A stretch of 64,000 bases of DNA from Parvularculaceae bacterium. GTDB lineage: Bacteria; Pseudomonadota; Alphaproteobacteria; Caulobacterales; Parvularculaceae. The notes beneath the pieces are model-generated. The model was not told the DNA's origin. It did no database searches and saw only the letters and a list, made by a program, of their open reading frames with translations. Positions 26,255 through 35,075 of this stretch are shown here, one piece after another; the first letter of the stretch is position 1; each line of letters starts with the position of its first letter. The translations under genes and the position numbers were made by a program. Location of the stretch: assembly GCA_028280115.1 (NCBI GenBank), contig JANQMJ010000017.1, forward strand, positions 124,001 through 188,000, read 5' to 3'.

Positions 26255-26588
26255 CGCCTAGCCCTGGAAAGGGGGCTAGGACTTTAAGTGCGAGTCACTC
26301 GCGCTGCTTACGCGGCGAGAGCGAACTCTTCCGAGTAGTTGTCATTGGCAACTATTCAGTTTGGCCAAATAACGGAGGCCAACCGGGCGAAAGCATCGTC
26401 TTTAGACGCTCGTCGATCCTATTTCGGCCCCATTCTGAAGTCTGAAACCGGAAACCGGAAATCTGAGACCAGGTTTCAGAATTCTGGCTTCAGGCTTCAG
26501 ATGGTGGAGCCGCCGGGTACCGCCCCCGGGTCCGATACGCTTATTACACGCGCCATTTATCGCCATAGCCCGCCGAAGCAGGCCCGCC
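26255..26588 (-). ncRNA. ssrA: Circularly permuted two-piece tmRNA (ssrA)
   Basis: On the minus strand the acceptor piece comes first (about 26588 to 26502). It has a T-arm-like GGACCCGGGGGCGG and ends in GGCTCCACCA, with CCA encoded. A 70-base intervening segment (26501-26432) follows; its ends pair (TCTGAAG with CTTCAGA) and it is expected to be removed. The coding piece begins at 26431 with GGGGCCGAAATAGGATCGAC, the normal 5' end of tmRNA, then pseudoknot-like sequence, then the tag frame and a hairpin (CCTAGCCC with GGGCTAGG, 26257-26280). This order is the permuted form known from alphaproteobacteria. tmRNA frees stalled ribosomes. The exact ends are estimates. Confidence 0.93.
26308..26349 (-). 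other. tmRNA proteolysis-tag reading frame
   Basis: Thirteen codons from the resume codon GCC at 26349 to TAA at 26308 encode ANDNYSEEFALAA. With the alanine carried by tmRNA the tag is AANDNYSEEFALAA. The AANDN start matches the SspB contact site of known tags and the LAA end is the ClpX degron. Confidence 0.93.
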
Positions 26589-26727
26589 ATATATAGGCCA
26601 GGCGCGTAAATATTTGAAGACCAAGCGAAATCTTAAAAATCAACCGGCTGTCAACAATCTGTAACAACAATGCATTAAGTGCGCAGCGGCGCGCTCGCTT
26701 GCGTCCATGGAGGCGACCAGGACGGCC

Positions 26728-26967
26728 ATGGAACCGAACGATTTTCGCAAATGGCGAAAGGCGCTTGGCTTGTCCCAAAAAGATGCGGCGCATCTTTTGG
26801 GTCTCAAACGCCGCATGATCCAGTATTACGAAAAGGGCGAACGCGACGGCGACAAGGTAAAGATACCGCGCGCCGTCCGGCTGGCCTGCTACGCCCTTGC
26901 CGAAGGCGTCGCCGACTACAACGGGCCGAGCCGCAAGGTCCACAAGCTCGAAAAGGCGGACGGATAG
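26728..26967 (+). CDS. Small XRE-type helix-turn-helix protein
   Basis: 79 residues from ATG at 26728 (another ATG seven codons earlier is possible). FRKWRKALGLSQKDAAHLLG followed by LKRRMIQYYEKGERDG is a Cro/cI-like helix-turn-helix with the usual conserved Gln and Tyr-Glu positions. A short basic tail follows. It is divergent from the tmRNA gene and convergent with the DUF4153 gene (12 bases between stops). Its target is unknown; single-domain regulators of this kind are common in alphaproteobacteria. Confidence 0.82.
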   Translation: MEPNDFRKWRKALGLSQKDAAHLLGLKRRMIQYYEKGERDGDKVKIPRAVRLACYALAEGVADYNGPSRKVHKLEKADG

Positions 26968-26979
26968 CCCGCGGGGCGA

Positions 26980-28488
26980 TTATTCCGGCGTCTCTTCGCT
27001 TTCCACGCGGTCGGGATCGTCGGCCCCGGTGTCGGCGCCGGCGGGGTTAAGCTCCAGCTCCATCGGTCCGGGCGCCGCATCGCTCTCCCCATCGCCGGCG
27101 GTGGGGGCGAGGTCGGGATGGTCGTATTCCCAGCGGCTCTTGGCGGCGTGGGCGCGCGCTGCGCCCTTTTGGATGGCGCCGGCTTCCGGGTGATCTTCCA
27201 GCGCGAGCAGCTTGTCGAGCGCCTGGTCGCCATAGCGGCCAAGCTCGAAATGAAGATAGCCGTAATCGAATTCCGCCGCCGACATGCGTCCGGTCGCCAG
27301 CCGCTCGTATTGGCTTTGCGCGCTCAGCGCCCAGGGATTGAGCAGCGGCGTTGCCAGCGCGGTGAGAACCGCAATCCATAAGACCGCGCTCGCCGTATTG
27401 AGCGGCGCCACCAGCCGCATCCAGCGCCTGGCGCGCCAGTTGAGTTCGGAAATCAGCCCGGCGATGCAAACGATGGAATAGGCCGCAACCAGAATCGTGA
27501 TCGCCAGTCCGGCGATGCGCGGCGGGGTGAGGCCGTATTCGCCGATGCGCAACAAGAGGGCGTAGAACGCCAGTCCCGTATAGACCGGAAAGCCGATCAG
27601 CGTGACCAGGGTCGGCAAGCGCAGCCAGGCCGCCGGCGGGCCGCCTTCGCCGTTTTGATAAACGCCGTTGAAAATCAGCATGCCGGCCAGCGCGAGGCCG
27701 ATCATCCATATGCTGGGATAGGGCCGGTCGAAGATCGCGCCGGTTCCCTTCATCGCCAGAACGATCAGCAGCGTCACGGTGAACAGCGCCGTGATCGGCA
27801 TGACGATGCGACAGAACAGCAAGAGAATGAACCGCAGCGCCCCGAGCACCGCCTGTTGGCCGCGCATCATGGCGATGGAAAGCCCGCCGATCGCGCCGAG
27901 AAACGGCAGGATGAACCAGGGCTCCTGAAACAGCCTGTTGAAAAAATCGACGTCCATTTCCTTGAGGAGGCGCGCCCAGGCGAACAACAGGACAAGCGCC
28001 AGCCCGGCGAACACGCTCGCGCCGCCGCCGATCAGCGGGATCGTCAGCCCATGAAAAAACACTGACCGGTAAGGCGGCGGCGCGCCGTCTTCGAGCGCGG
28101 CCTTGACCAGCGTGACCAGGAGATAGGCAACCAGCCCGCGGCTGACCAGAAACCAGAATAGCGGGGGAAAGCTCGATAGATTTTTGGATTCATCGCCCGC
28201 AACGCCCGCCATGAAATAATCCGGCAGGACCAGCAGCGCGGCGATGATCAGCGCGCCGCCCGCGGCTTTGACCAGCCGGTCGGTTTCCGCCAGCAGCAGA
28301 TAGGCCGCCGACGCGGTGACGACAAAGAACAGCACCGTATAGGGCAGCGGCGCCATATCATTGTCGTCGATCCAGTATTCGACGATGCCGTAAACCGCGA
28401 AGCCGGTCAGAAGCCCGATGATCAGGCCGGGCAGGGCGAGACCCTTGCCGCTTCCCTCGCGCCCGTTTTCTATCGCGTTTCCCGCCAT
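26980..28488 (-). CDS. DUF4153 membrane protein
   Basis: 502 residues with about eleven or twelve hydrophobic segments and a cytoplasmic-looking C-terminal tail of about 110 residues rich in Asp, Glu and Ala. Segments such as WARLLKEMDVDFFNRL, RIVMPITALFTVTLLIV and the LNPWALSAQSQYERLATGRM loop after the last membrane helix fit the DUF4153 family. The last of these precedes a YLHFELGRYGDQAL segment that resembles the helical tail of that family. Function is unknown. It is divergent from thyA. Confidence 0.8.
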   Translation of the reverse strand: MAGNAIENGREGSGKGLALPGLIIGLLTGFAVYGIVEYWIDDNDMAPLPYTVLFFVVTASAAYLLLAETDRLVKAAGGALIIAALLVLPDYFMAGVAGDESKNLSSFPPLFWFLVSRGLVAYLLVTLVKAALEDGAPPPYRSVFFHGLTIPLIGGGASVFAGLALVLLFAWARLLKEMDVDFFNRLFQEPWFILPFLGAIGGLSIAMMRGQQAVLGALRFILLLFCRIVMPITALFTVTLLIVLAMKGTGAIFDRPYPSIWMIGLALAGMLIFNGVYQNGEGGPPAAWLRLPTLVTLIGFPVYTGLAFYALLLRIGEYGLTPPRIAGLAITILVAAYSIVCIAGLISELNWRARRWMRLVAPLNTASAVLWIAVLTALATPLLNPWALSAQSQYERLATGRMSAAEFDYGYLHFELGRYGDQALDKLLALEDHPEAGAIQKGAARAHAAKSRWEYDHPDLAPTAGDGESDAAPGPMELELNPAGADTGADDPDRVESEETPE

Positions 28489-28607
28489 TTCATCCCCTGT
28501 CGGTTGGAGCGTAGTTTACCATCGCGCGGCTTGCGGAAAAAGGATCGGTCGACGCGGCGGCCGGACTTGCTATGCTGCGCCGCGATCAAGGAGATTCGCG
28601 AGCAAAA

Positions 28608-29402
28608 ATGCGCCAATATCTGGATTTGTTGCGTTATGTCTTGGAGAACGGCGATCCGCGCCTCGACCGCACCGGCGTCGGCGCCCGCGCAGTTTTCGGC
28701 TGGCAGATGCGGTTCGATCTTAGCGAGGGCTTTCCGCTTCTAACCACTAAGAAGCTGCATACGAAATCCATCGTACACGAACTTTTATGGTTCCTCGCCG
28801 GCGATACGAACGTTAAATATCTCAACGACAACGGCGTTTCGATCTGGGACGAATGGGCCGATGAGAACGGCGAGCTCGGCCCCGTGTACGGACGCCAGTG
28901 GCGCGCTTGGCCTGCGCCGGACGGCAGGACCATCGATCAGATCGCCTGGGTGATCGGCGAGATCAAAAAAAACCCCGCCTCGCGGCGGCTGGTGGTGAGC
29001 GCGTGGAACCCCGCCGATCTCGACCAGATGGCGCTCGCCCCGTGTCACTGCCTGTTTCAGTTTTTCGTCGCCGGGGAGCGGCTTTCCTGTCAGCTCTATC
29101 AGCGTTCCGCCGATGTATTCTTGGGCGTTCCGTTCAACATCGCTTCCTATGCGCTGTTCACGGAAATGATCGCGCAGGCTTGCGGGCTGAAAGCCGGCGA
29201 ATTCGTTCACGCTTTCGGCGACGTCCATCTTTATTCCAATCACGAGGAACAGGCGCGCATACAGCTCGCCCGCACGCCCGGCCCCCCGCCGCGGCTGCGG
29301 CTCAACCCCGATGTGCGCGATGTCTTCGAATTCCGCTTTGAGGACATCGTGTTTGAAGACTATGTCGCCCAGCCGCATATCAAGGCGCCGGTGGCGGTAT
29401 GA
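28608..29402 (+). CDS. thyA: Thymidylate synthase
   Basis: Methylates dUMP to dTMP with methylenetetrahydrofolate, producing dihydrofolate that DHFR must recycle. ATG at 28608 gives 264 residues and the standard start [21 protein letters not shown] lies about 15 bases before it. An earlier in-frame ATG would add 12 unrelated residues. Signatures: [11 protein letters not shown], the catalytic cysteine in [30 protein letters not shown] and HLYSNH. A DHFR gene follows 147 bases later. Confidence 0.97.
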   Translation: MRQYLDLLRYVLENGDPRLDRTGVGARAVFGWQMRFDLSEGFPLLTTKKLHTKSIVHELLWFLAGDTNVKYLNDNGVSIWDEWADENGELGPVYGRQWRAWPAPDGRTIDQIAWVIGEIKKNPASRRLVVSAWNPADLDQMALAPCHCLFQFFVAGERLSCQLYQRSADVFLGVPFNIASYALFTEMIAQACGLKAGEFVHAFGDVHLYSNHEEQARIQLARTPGPPPRLRLNPDVRDVFEFRFEDIVFEDYVAQPHIKAPVAV

Positions 29403-29549
29403 GCGTTGCGGTCCGCGCGGGGCCTTTCCGGCGCGCCGCCGGCTTGGGCTGGCCAGCCTGCCTGTAGAAAACTTTCGCTCGCCCTGTTAATAGAATCTTA
29501 ACAAAGCTGATTCCGTATCTTGATGATTCGGACAGGGTGAACACAAAAT

Positions 29550-30212
29550 ATGGTATTGTCTGCACGCAATGGCTCGACGCTTGAGAGTACTCAAGCGCCG
29601 ATTGCGCTAATCGCGGCTCGTTCGTTGAATCATGTGATTGGTTGCAGCAATCAGCTTCCGTGGAAGCAAAGAGACGATCTGCGCCGATTCAAACGCATCA
29701 CAACTGGGAAACCCGTTATCGTTGGCCGTCATACTTACGAGTCGATCGGTTCACCTCTTTCAGGCCGGCAGACTATCGTGCTGACAAGAAATGCGCAGTT
29801 TGCAACAAACATAAACAGCCAAAACTTGGACAACGTGGTCGCGACAACGTCAATTAATGACGCAATAGAATTAGCCAACGAGTTTTTGGAAAATTCAAAT
29901 CTTGCGCGATCTCAGGACGAAATAATTGTAGCAGGCGGACAAGAGATTTTTGAGGCGTTTATAAGCATTGCTGATAAAATCTACTTAACTGTCGTTGAGG
30001 CAGTCATCGAAAACGGTGATGCCTTTTTCCCGCTCCAAGAAGAACTTCCCCAAATGCGCGAAAAACTTGTTGGCAGGCATGAAAGCGATAGTTGCAATGA
30101 GCATCGCTGCACATACTATGAGTACGTAAAAGAATGCTCAGTAAATATTGCCGAGAACGATTCGGCCGGTGACGGATGTCACAGGCATTATGAAGATATT
30201 ACTTCCCCATAA
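29550..30212 (+). CDS. folA: Dihydrofolate reductase with lower GC than its neighbours
   Basis: Reduces dihydrofolate to tetrahydrofolate with NADPH. The domain begins at about residue 17: IALIAARSLNHVIGCSNQLPW, with the catalytic Asp in KQRDDLRRFK, then KPVIVGRHTYESIG and IIVAGGQEIF. The protein is 220 residues, longer than the usual 160-170, because of about 15 extra N-terminal residues and a C-terminal extension of about 30 after YYEYVK. Base composition is clearly AT-richer than the flanking genes, with codons such as AAT, ATA and TTA that are rare in the window, so transfer from another genome is likely. The position after thyA is the normal one for folA. Confidence 0.9.
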   Translation: MVLSARNGSTLESTQAPIALIAARSLNHVIGCSNQLPWKQRDDLRRFKRITTGKPVIVGRHTYESIGSPLSGRQTIVLTRNAQFATNINSQNLDNVVATTSINDAIELANEFLENSNLARSQDEIIVAGGQEIFEAFISIADKIYLTVVEAVIENGDAFFPLQEELPQMREKLVGRHESDSCNEHRCTYYEYVKECSVNIAENDSAGDGCHRHYEDITSP

Positions 30213-30483
30213 TGAAATCTGCGAGTGGTCTGACCGAAATCCGCGACTCAGCTTGCGAAAAAGGTCCGAAAAACCAGCATTCTTGCGAATTTTTCATCCT
30301 TGACCGGCGCCCCGCCGCGCGCCGGAAAGCCCTGTAATTTACGCAATTTTGCAACTCCGGATTTACCGATTCAGCGTTAGCGTCGCATAGCAGCGATTAA
30401 GGCTCCAATTGCCGCGACGGCTGGATTAGACTTTACCGCCGGGCGCGGAGCGAACGCTCATGACGACGAAATGGAGGGGACGG

Positions 30484-31710
30484 ATGAGACGCATTGTTTA
30501 TGCTGTCGCACTGACGGCGCTGGTCCCGGCGGGCGCAGCGGCCGCAGACGCCGGCGTGGCATGCGTGAAAGCCAACGAAAGGCGCACCATCGAAGTGATC
30601 GCGCCGGGAACGGTCGGCGCGGCGTGCGACGTGCGCTATACGCGTAGCGACAGCGCCCAGCCGTCGGTTCCCTATCATGCGAACAACTCGCTGGCGTTCT
30701 GCGACGCTAAGGCGGCCGAACTCGCGCAGGTCCTGTCCAATGCGGGCTATGCCTGCGCGCCGATGTTGAAACAAGCCGAAGCCGCGCCGACCCCAGTCTC
30801 GCCCGAACCGCCGCAAACCGCCGTTGTAGAACCCGCCGCTCCCGAACCGGTCGCCCCTGCGCCGGGCGCGCTTGCACCCACCGCGCCGCAGACGGTTGAT
30901 AGCGCCGTCATTGGCGATGCGCCCCAAGCCGAAACCACGCTCGCCCCCGCTCCAGTTCTCGGCCCAGTTCCAGCCCCAGTTCCAGCCGAGGAAGATCTCG
31001 AACAGAAAATGGAGGCGATCCTGACCGAGCCGGCGCCGGAAGCAGCGGTCGCCGTGCGCGGACCGGCTCAACTGACGTCAGGCGCCGAACAAACGCCCGT
31101 CGGCGCCTCGGTTCCCGCTGTCGGACGGCTCTTGGGCGCCGCGCCGGACGAGCCCCCGGCGCCGCGACCGGCGATACCGGTCACGCCGACCGCGACGACG
31201 GTCGCCGCCGCGCCGGCGCGATCGTCGGCCCCGGCAGCAGTCGTTGAAGAAACGCCGCCGCCGCAACAACCCGCCGTCGAGACGGCGCCGCCCGCTTCGG
31301 GGCCGGTCGAACCGGTCCCCGGCCGCCGGCCCGAAAACGTCATCCGCGCAACCCTGGCGGCCCAGGCCGCGGCCTGGAACGAGGGCAATCTTGACGCGTT
31401 CATGGCGACCTACTGGAAGAGCGACGATCTTAAATTCGTTTCCGGGATCGACGTCACCAAAGGCTGGGCGGCGACCATGAAGCGATACCGGGAACGCTAT
31501 GCCGACGACTCTGGGCTCGGCTGGCTCGGTTTCGACAGGGTGGAAGTGACCATGACCACGGACGACGTCGCCGTCGTCACCGGCCGGTTCACCCATTCAA
31601 AAGGCGAGCAGGCGACCAGCGGCGTTTTTTCGATGGTGATGCGGCGTCTGAACGGCGTCTGGCGCATCGTGCACGATCACACCAGCGCCGAGCCTAAATC
31701 GAAGCCGTAA
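30484..31710 (+). CDS. Secreted protein with Pro/Ala-rich linker and C-terminal NTF2-like domain
   Basis: 408 residues. ATG at 30484 follows GGAGGGGAC by a few bases. A signal peptide (MRRIVYAVALTALVPAGAAA) is cut near AAA-AD. A short N-terminal domain with four cysteines (about residues 24-92) is followed by about 170 residues of proline- and alanine-rich low-complexity linker. The last 120 residues (AQAAAWNEGNLDAFMATYW, then GWAATMKRYRERYAD and DVAVVTGRF) form a SnoaL/DUF4440-type NTF2-like fold. Enzymatic residues cannot be named. It probably acts in the periplasm. Its end overlaps the end of mrp by 17 bases. Confidence 0.75.
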   Translation: MRRIVYAVALTALVPAGAAAADAGVACVKANERRTIEVIAPGTVGAACDVRYTRSDSAQPSVPYHANNSLAFCDAKAAELAQVLSNAGYACAPMLKQAEAAPTPVSPEPPQTAVVEPAAPEPVAPAPGALAPTAPQTVDSAVIGDAPQAETTLAPAPVLGPVPAPVPAEEDLEQKMEAILTEPAPEAAVAVRGPAQLTSGAEQTPVGASVPAVGRLLGAAPDEPPAPRPAIPVTPTATTVAAAPARSSAPAAVVEETPPPQQPAVETAPPASGPVEPVPGRRPENVIRATLAAQAAAWNEGNLDAFMATYWKSDDLKFVSGIDVTKGWAATMKRYRERYADDSGLGWLGFDRVEVTMTTDDVAVVTGRFTHSKGEQATSGVFSMVMRRLNGVWRIVHDHTSAEPKSKP

Positions 31711-32797
31711 ACGCCGCGATCTTTTCCGCCAGGGCCATAAAGACATCCGCACACGGATGGTCCGTCGCGGCGAGCGGCGTTCCCGAATCCGACGCCATGC
31801 GCAAGTCCGGATAGATCGGCACGGCGCCGAGAAACGGCGCGCCGAGGTCGCGGGCGGCCTTTTGCGCGCCGCCCTCGCCGAAAAGATGTTGCTTTGCGCC
31901 GCCGGGCCCTTCGAGCCAGGCCATGTTTTCGATGACGCCGATAATCGGCGTGCCGGTTTTGCGGAAAAGCGCGACGCCCCGGCGCACATCGGCGAGCGCA
32001 AGCTCCTGGGGCGTCGAGACGATCACCGCGCCGGAAAGCCGCTTCGATTGGATGAGCGATAGATGGGCGTCGCCCGTGCCCGGCGGCGTATCGACCAGCA
32101 TGACGTCAAGCTCGCCCCACTCGACGTCGCGCATCAGCTGGCCCAGCGCACCCATCACCATGGGTCCGCGCCAGGCCAGCGCCTGGTCCGGATCGACAAT
32201 GACGCCGATGGACATGGCCCTTATGCCATGCGCCTCGAACGGGATGAGTTTGCCGTCCCGCATCTCCGCCCGGCGGTGGAGGCCGAGCAGCGTCGGCAAA
32301 GACGGTCCGTAAATATCGGCGTCGAGCAGGCCGACCCTAATGCCCAGACGGCCCATGGCGACGGCGAGATTGGCGGAGAGCGTCGACTTGCCGACGCCGC
32401 CCTTGCCCGAAGCGACGGCGATGATGCGTTTGACGCCGGTGAGCGTCTCGGCGGCTTCTTCGATCTGGCGCTTTTTCTGATTTTGAAGTCCCAACGGATT
32501 GGCGTGGGCTGACTGGACCTGCTGGGCCGTCGGGGCGGGCTTTTCCGCATGGGCCGTCGCGATGGCGGAAACCGAAACAACGCCGTCGATGGCGCTGACG
32601 GCTGTTTTCGCCTTTTCCAGCGCCGCCTCGCAGGCGCGGCGATCGCCGCCGGCGAACTCAAGCGTAAAGCGCACAACGCCGTCCTCGCCCGCCGACAGCC
32701 CCTTGACGGCTCCGTCGGCGACGAGACTGCGCCCTGTCGCCGGATTAACAATGCCGTCAAGCGCGTTGCGGACGCGGATCGCGAGCGGTTCGGTCAT
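31694..32797 (-). CDS. Iron-sulfur carrier ATPase of the Mrp/ApbC family
   Basis: 367 residues from ATG at 32797; the frame continues upstream but overlaps the divergent hflK promoter region. An N-terminal DUF59-like domain (residues 1-95) is followed by the ParA/MinD-type ATPase: ASGKGGVGKSTLSANLAVAM (deviant Walker A), LLDADIYGPS and VDTPPGTGDAHLS. The family delivers Fe-S clusters through a C-terminal CxxC motif. Here the corresponding stretch reads ENMAWLEGPGGAKQHLFGEGG in two halves around GPGG, and contains no cysteine. Some alphaproteobacterial relatives are similar in this, so the cluster-carrying role needs care. Confidence 0.9.
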   Translation of the reverse strand: MTEPLAIRVRNALDGIVNPATGRSLVADGAVKGLSAGEDGVVRFTLEFAGGDRRACEAALEKAKTAVSAIDGVVSVSAIATAHAEKPAPTAQQVQSAHANPLGLQNQKKRQIEEAAETLTGVKRIIAVASGKGGVGKSTLSANLAVAMGRLGIRVGLLDADIYGPSLPTLLGLHRRAEMRDGKLIPFEAHGIRAMSIGVIVDPDQALAWRGPMVMGALGQLMRDVEWGELDVMLVDTPPGTGDAHLSLIQSKRLSGAVIVSTPQELALADVRRGVALFRKTGTPIIGVIENMAWLEGPGGAKQHLFGEGGAQKAARDLGAPFLGAVPIYPDLRMASDSGTPLAATDHPCADVFMALAEKIAAFTASI

Positions 32798-32934
32798 CTT
32801 AGCCTTTTGTTTTTCCTTAAAAAGTGAGGGGCGCGCGTTGCGCGGCGCGAATTCGTTGACATATATACCGGCGCAACGCGACCTGCCACCCAACCGTAAG
32901 GTCGCTCTCGGCAATACAGACAAAGAGAGGCGCA

Positions 32935-34098
32935 ATGCCCTGGCAAGACAATTCCGGCAATCGCGGTCCCTGGGGCCAGCCCCCCCGCGGTTCTAATGGC
33001 GGCGACCGCAATGGCGGCGGACGCGGCGGCAGAGGCGGCGGCGGCGAGCCCCCCGATCTTGAAGATCTCCTGCAGGCCTCGCGCCAGCGTTTGAAACGCG
33101 CCTTTCCCCGGGGCGGCGGTCGCGGCGGCGGCAGGGGGTTTCAGCTCAATCGCACGACGGCCGGGCTGATTGGCGCCGGCCTGCTCGTGCTCTGGGGCGC
33201 AAGCGGCTTTTATCAGGTCGAAGCAAACGAATTGGCGGTCGTAACGACGTTCGGCGAATATACCGCCGTCAATGGACCGGGATTGCACTGGCGCATCCCG
33301 TCGCCGGTGCAAAATGTCGCCAAACGCGAAGCGCTAAGAGTTCAGGAATTAAACAGTCCTGCAGCGGATGCACAGCGCGGCGGCCTTTCCCAAGGCCTTA
33401 TGCTGACAGGCGACAAAAACATTGTTGATGTCGCGTTCACCGTTCAATGGCGAATAAAGTCCGAGCTCATCGTTGAAGAAGGTCAGAATTTGCCAGGCGT
33501 GGCGCAGTTCATCTTTAATATAAATAATCCCGAACAGCTTGTCCGCATCGCAAGCGAATCGTCCATGCGCGAAGTGGTCGGCCGCAGCACGCTGGACTTC
33601 GTACAAACCGACGGGCGGGAAGAAGTCGCCCAACAAACGAAAGAACTCTTGCAAAACGCGCTGGACGCTTATCAGGCTGGCATCCAGATTGAGCGCATCA
33701 ACCTCACTTTGGCGGAACCGCCGACCAATGAAGTCAATGAAGCGTTTCGCGATGTGCAGGCTGCTGAGCAAAATCAGGCGACGGTGATCCAGCAAGCGCG
33801 GCAGTATACGAACCAGGTCGTGCCTGAAGCGCGCGGCGAGGCGCAACGGATCCTCGAAGACGCGCGCGCTTATTCGTCGCGCGTGACGGCGGAAGCTCGC
33901 GGCCAGGCGCAACGCTTTGAAAATATTTATGAAGAATACGCAAAAGCGCCCGACGTGACGCGCCAACGAATGTACTTGGAAACGGTGGAGCGCGTGCTCG
34001 GCGATATGGACAAAGTTATCCTGGACGAAGACGCAGGCAGCGGCGTCGTGCCTTATTTGCCGTTGAATGAACTACGCCGCCAGCAAGGGGAGAACTAA
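32935..34098 (+). CDS. hflK: FtsH protease modulator HflK
   Basis: 387 residues. The first 70 are Gly/Arg/Asn-rich and disordered, then one membrane segment (LIGAGLLVLWGASGFY), then an SPFH/band-7 domain (VEANELAVVTTFGEYTAV, then PGLHWRIPSP). A long alpha-helical region follows (VNEAFRDVQAAEQNQATVIQ, with many Glu and Gln). HflK and HflC form a large ring around FtsH in the inner membrane and restrain its proteolysis. hflC begins one base after the stop. From about 33340 onwards the GC content drops below that of the neighbours. Confidence 0.95.
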   Translation: MPWQDNSGNRGPWGQPPRGSNGGDRNGGGRGGRGGGGEPPDLEDLLQASRQRLKRAFPRGGGRGGGRGFQLNRTTAGLIGAGLLVLWGASGFYQVEANELAVVTTFGEYTAVNGPGLHWRIPSPVQNVAKREALRVQELNSPAADAQRGGLSQGLMLTGDKNIVDVAFTVQWRIKSELIVEEGQNLPGVAQFIFNINNPEQLVRIASESSMREVVGRSTLDFVQTDGREEVAQQTKELLQNALDAYQAGIQIERINLTLAEPPTNEVNEAFRDVQAAEQNQATVIQQARQYTNQVVPEARGEAQRILEDARAYSSRVTAEARGQAQRFENIYEEYAKAPDVTRQRMYLETVERVLGDMDKVILDEDAGSGVVPYLPLNELRRQQGEN

Positions 34099-34099
34099 A

Positions 34100-34975
34100 A
34101 TGAAAAACTTTTCTCTGCCGATTATCGCAGTCGGCGTTCTTGCCACGCTGTTCTTGCTGTTCAACATCGCCTTTATCGTTCCGGAAACGCATTCGGCGCT
34201 TGTCTTTCGGTTTGGCGAGCCAAAAAGCCAGTATACGGAAGCAGGGTTGCGTATAAAGCTGCCCTTCATCGAAACCGTGCGGTTTATCGACAAGCGGAAC
34301 CGAAATCTCGATCAAGAATCAACCGAAATTATCGCCCGCAATCAGGAGCGACTGATCGTTGACGCCTTTGCGCGCTATCGCATCACCGACCCGCTCTTGT
34401 TTTATCAATCGGTGCGCAGTGAAGATCAGGGCGAAGCGCGCTTAAGCCCGCAACTTGAGGACTCGATGCGCGCAGTCTTGGGCGCTGTGACAGTTGACGA
34501 AATTATTTCCGAGCGCCGCAGCGAGTTGATGCTGCGCATTCGTGATCTTTTAAGCCAGTCGGCGCGTCCGCTTGGCGTTGAAATCATCGATGTGAAAATT
34601 CTTCGGGCCGATCTGCCGCAAACCAACTCCGAGGCGGTGTTCCAGCGGATGATCGCGGAACGAAGACAACTTGCGCAGCAATATCGTTCCGAAGGCAATG
34701 AACAGGCCAATCAGATCCGCGCGCAAGCCGATCGTCAGGTCATTGAGATCAAGGCCGAAGCCAATGAAGAGTCGGAGAAAATCCGCGGCGCCGCAGATGC
34801 TGAACGAAACGCGATTTTCGCCGCCGCTTACGGGCGGGATCCGGAATTTTTCGCCTTCTATCGCTCGCTGCTGGCGTATGAAGAAGCGCTGCAAAAAGGC
34901 GACACAACTATTTTGCTGTCGCCGGATAGTGAATTTTTCCGCTACTTCAACAACTTAGAAGGACGCCGGCAATAA
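34100..34975 (+). CDS. hflC: FtsH protease modulator HflC
   Basis: 291 residues, one N-terminal membrane segment (about residues 5-22), then the band-7 domain (FIVPETHSALVFRFGEPKS, then GLRIKLPFIETVRFIDKRN) and the long helix (RQLAQQYRSEGNEQANQIRA). It partners HflK. AAGGGGAG ends eight bases before ATG 34100, which lies just after the hflK stop; a longer start inside hflK is rejected. Base composition is lower in GC than in the flanking genes, as in the 3' part of hflK. Confidence 0.95.
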   Translation: MKNFSLPIIAVGVLATLFLLFNIAFIVPETHSALVFRFGEPKSQYTEAGLRIKLPFIETVRFIDKRNRNLDQESTEIIARNQERLIVDAFARYRITDPLLFYQSVRSEDQGEARLSPQLEDSMRAVLGAVTVDEIISERRSELMLRIRDLLSQSARPLGVEIIDVKILRADLPQTNSEAVFQRMIAERRQLAQQYRSEGNEQANQIRAQADRQVIEIKAEANEESEKIRGAADAERNAIFAAAYGRDPEFFAFYRSLLAYEEALQKGDTTILLSPDSEFFRYFNNLEGRRQ

Positions 34976-35075
34976 GCGCCATCACCGTTTTGCGATCCCG
35001 GTCGCGCTTGCCGTTCTCAAGCTTTGCGTTAACCTGTGCGCCCTAGGGTCGTGTGGGAACCAGCAGGGGCCAGCC

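Noticed and set aside
26339-26596. Small open frames over the tmRNA gene
   Set aside because: They overlap the acceptor and coding pieces of ssrA; the conserved RNA features explain the sequence better.
32856-32861. TTGACA upstream of hflK as a promoter
   Set aside because: No acceptable -10 lies 16-19 bases downstream on the plus strand, so I do not annotate it.
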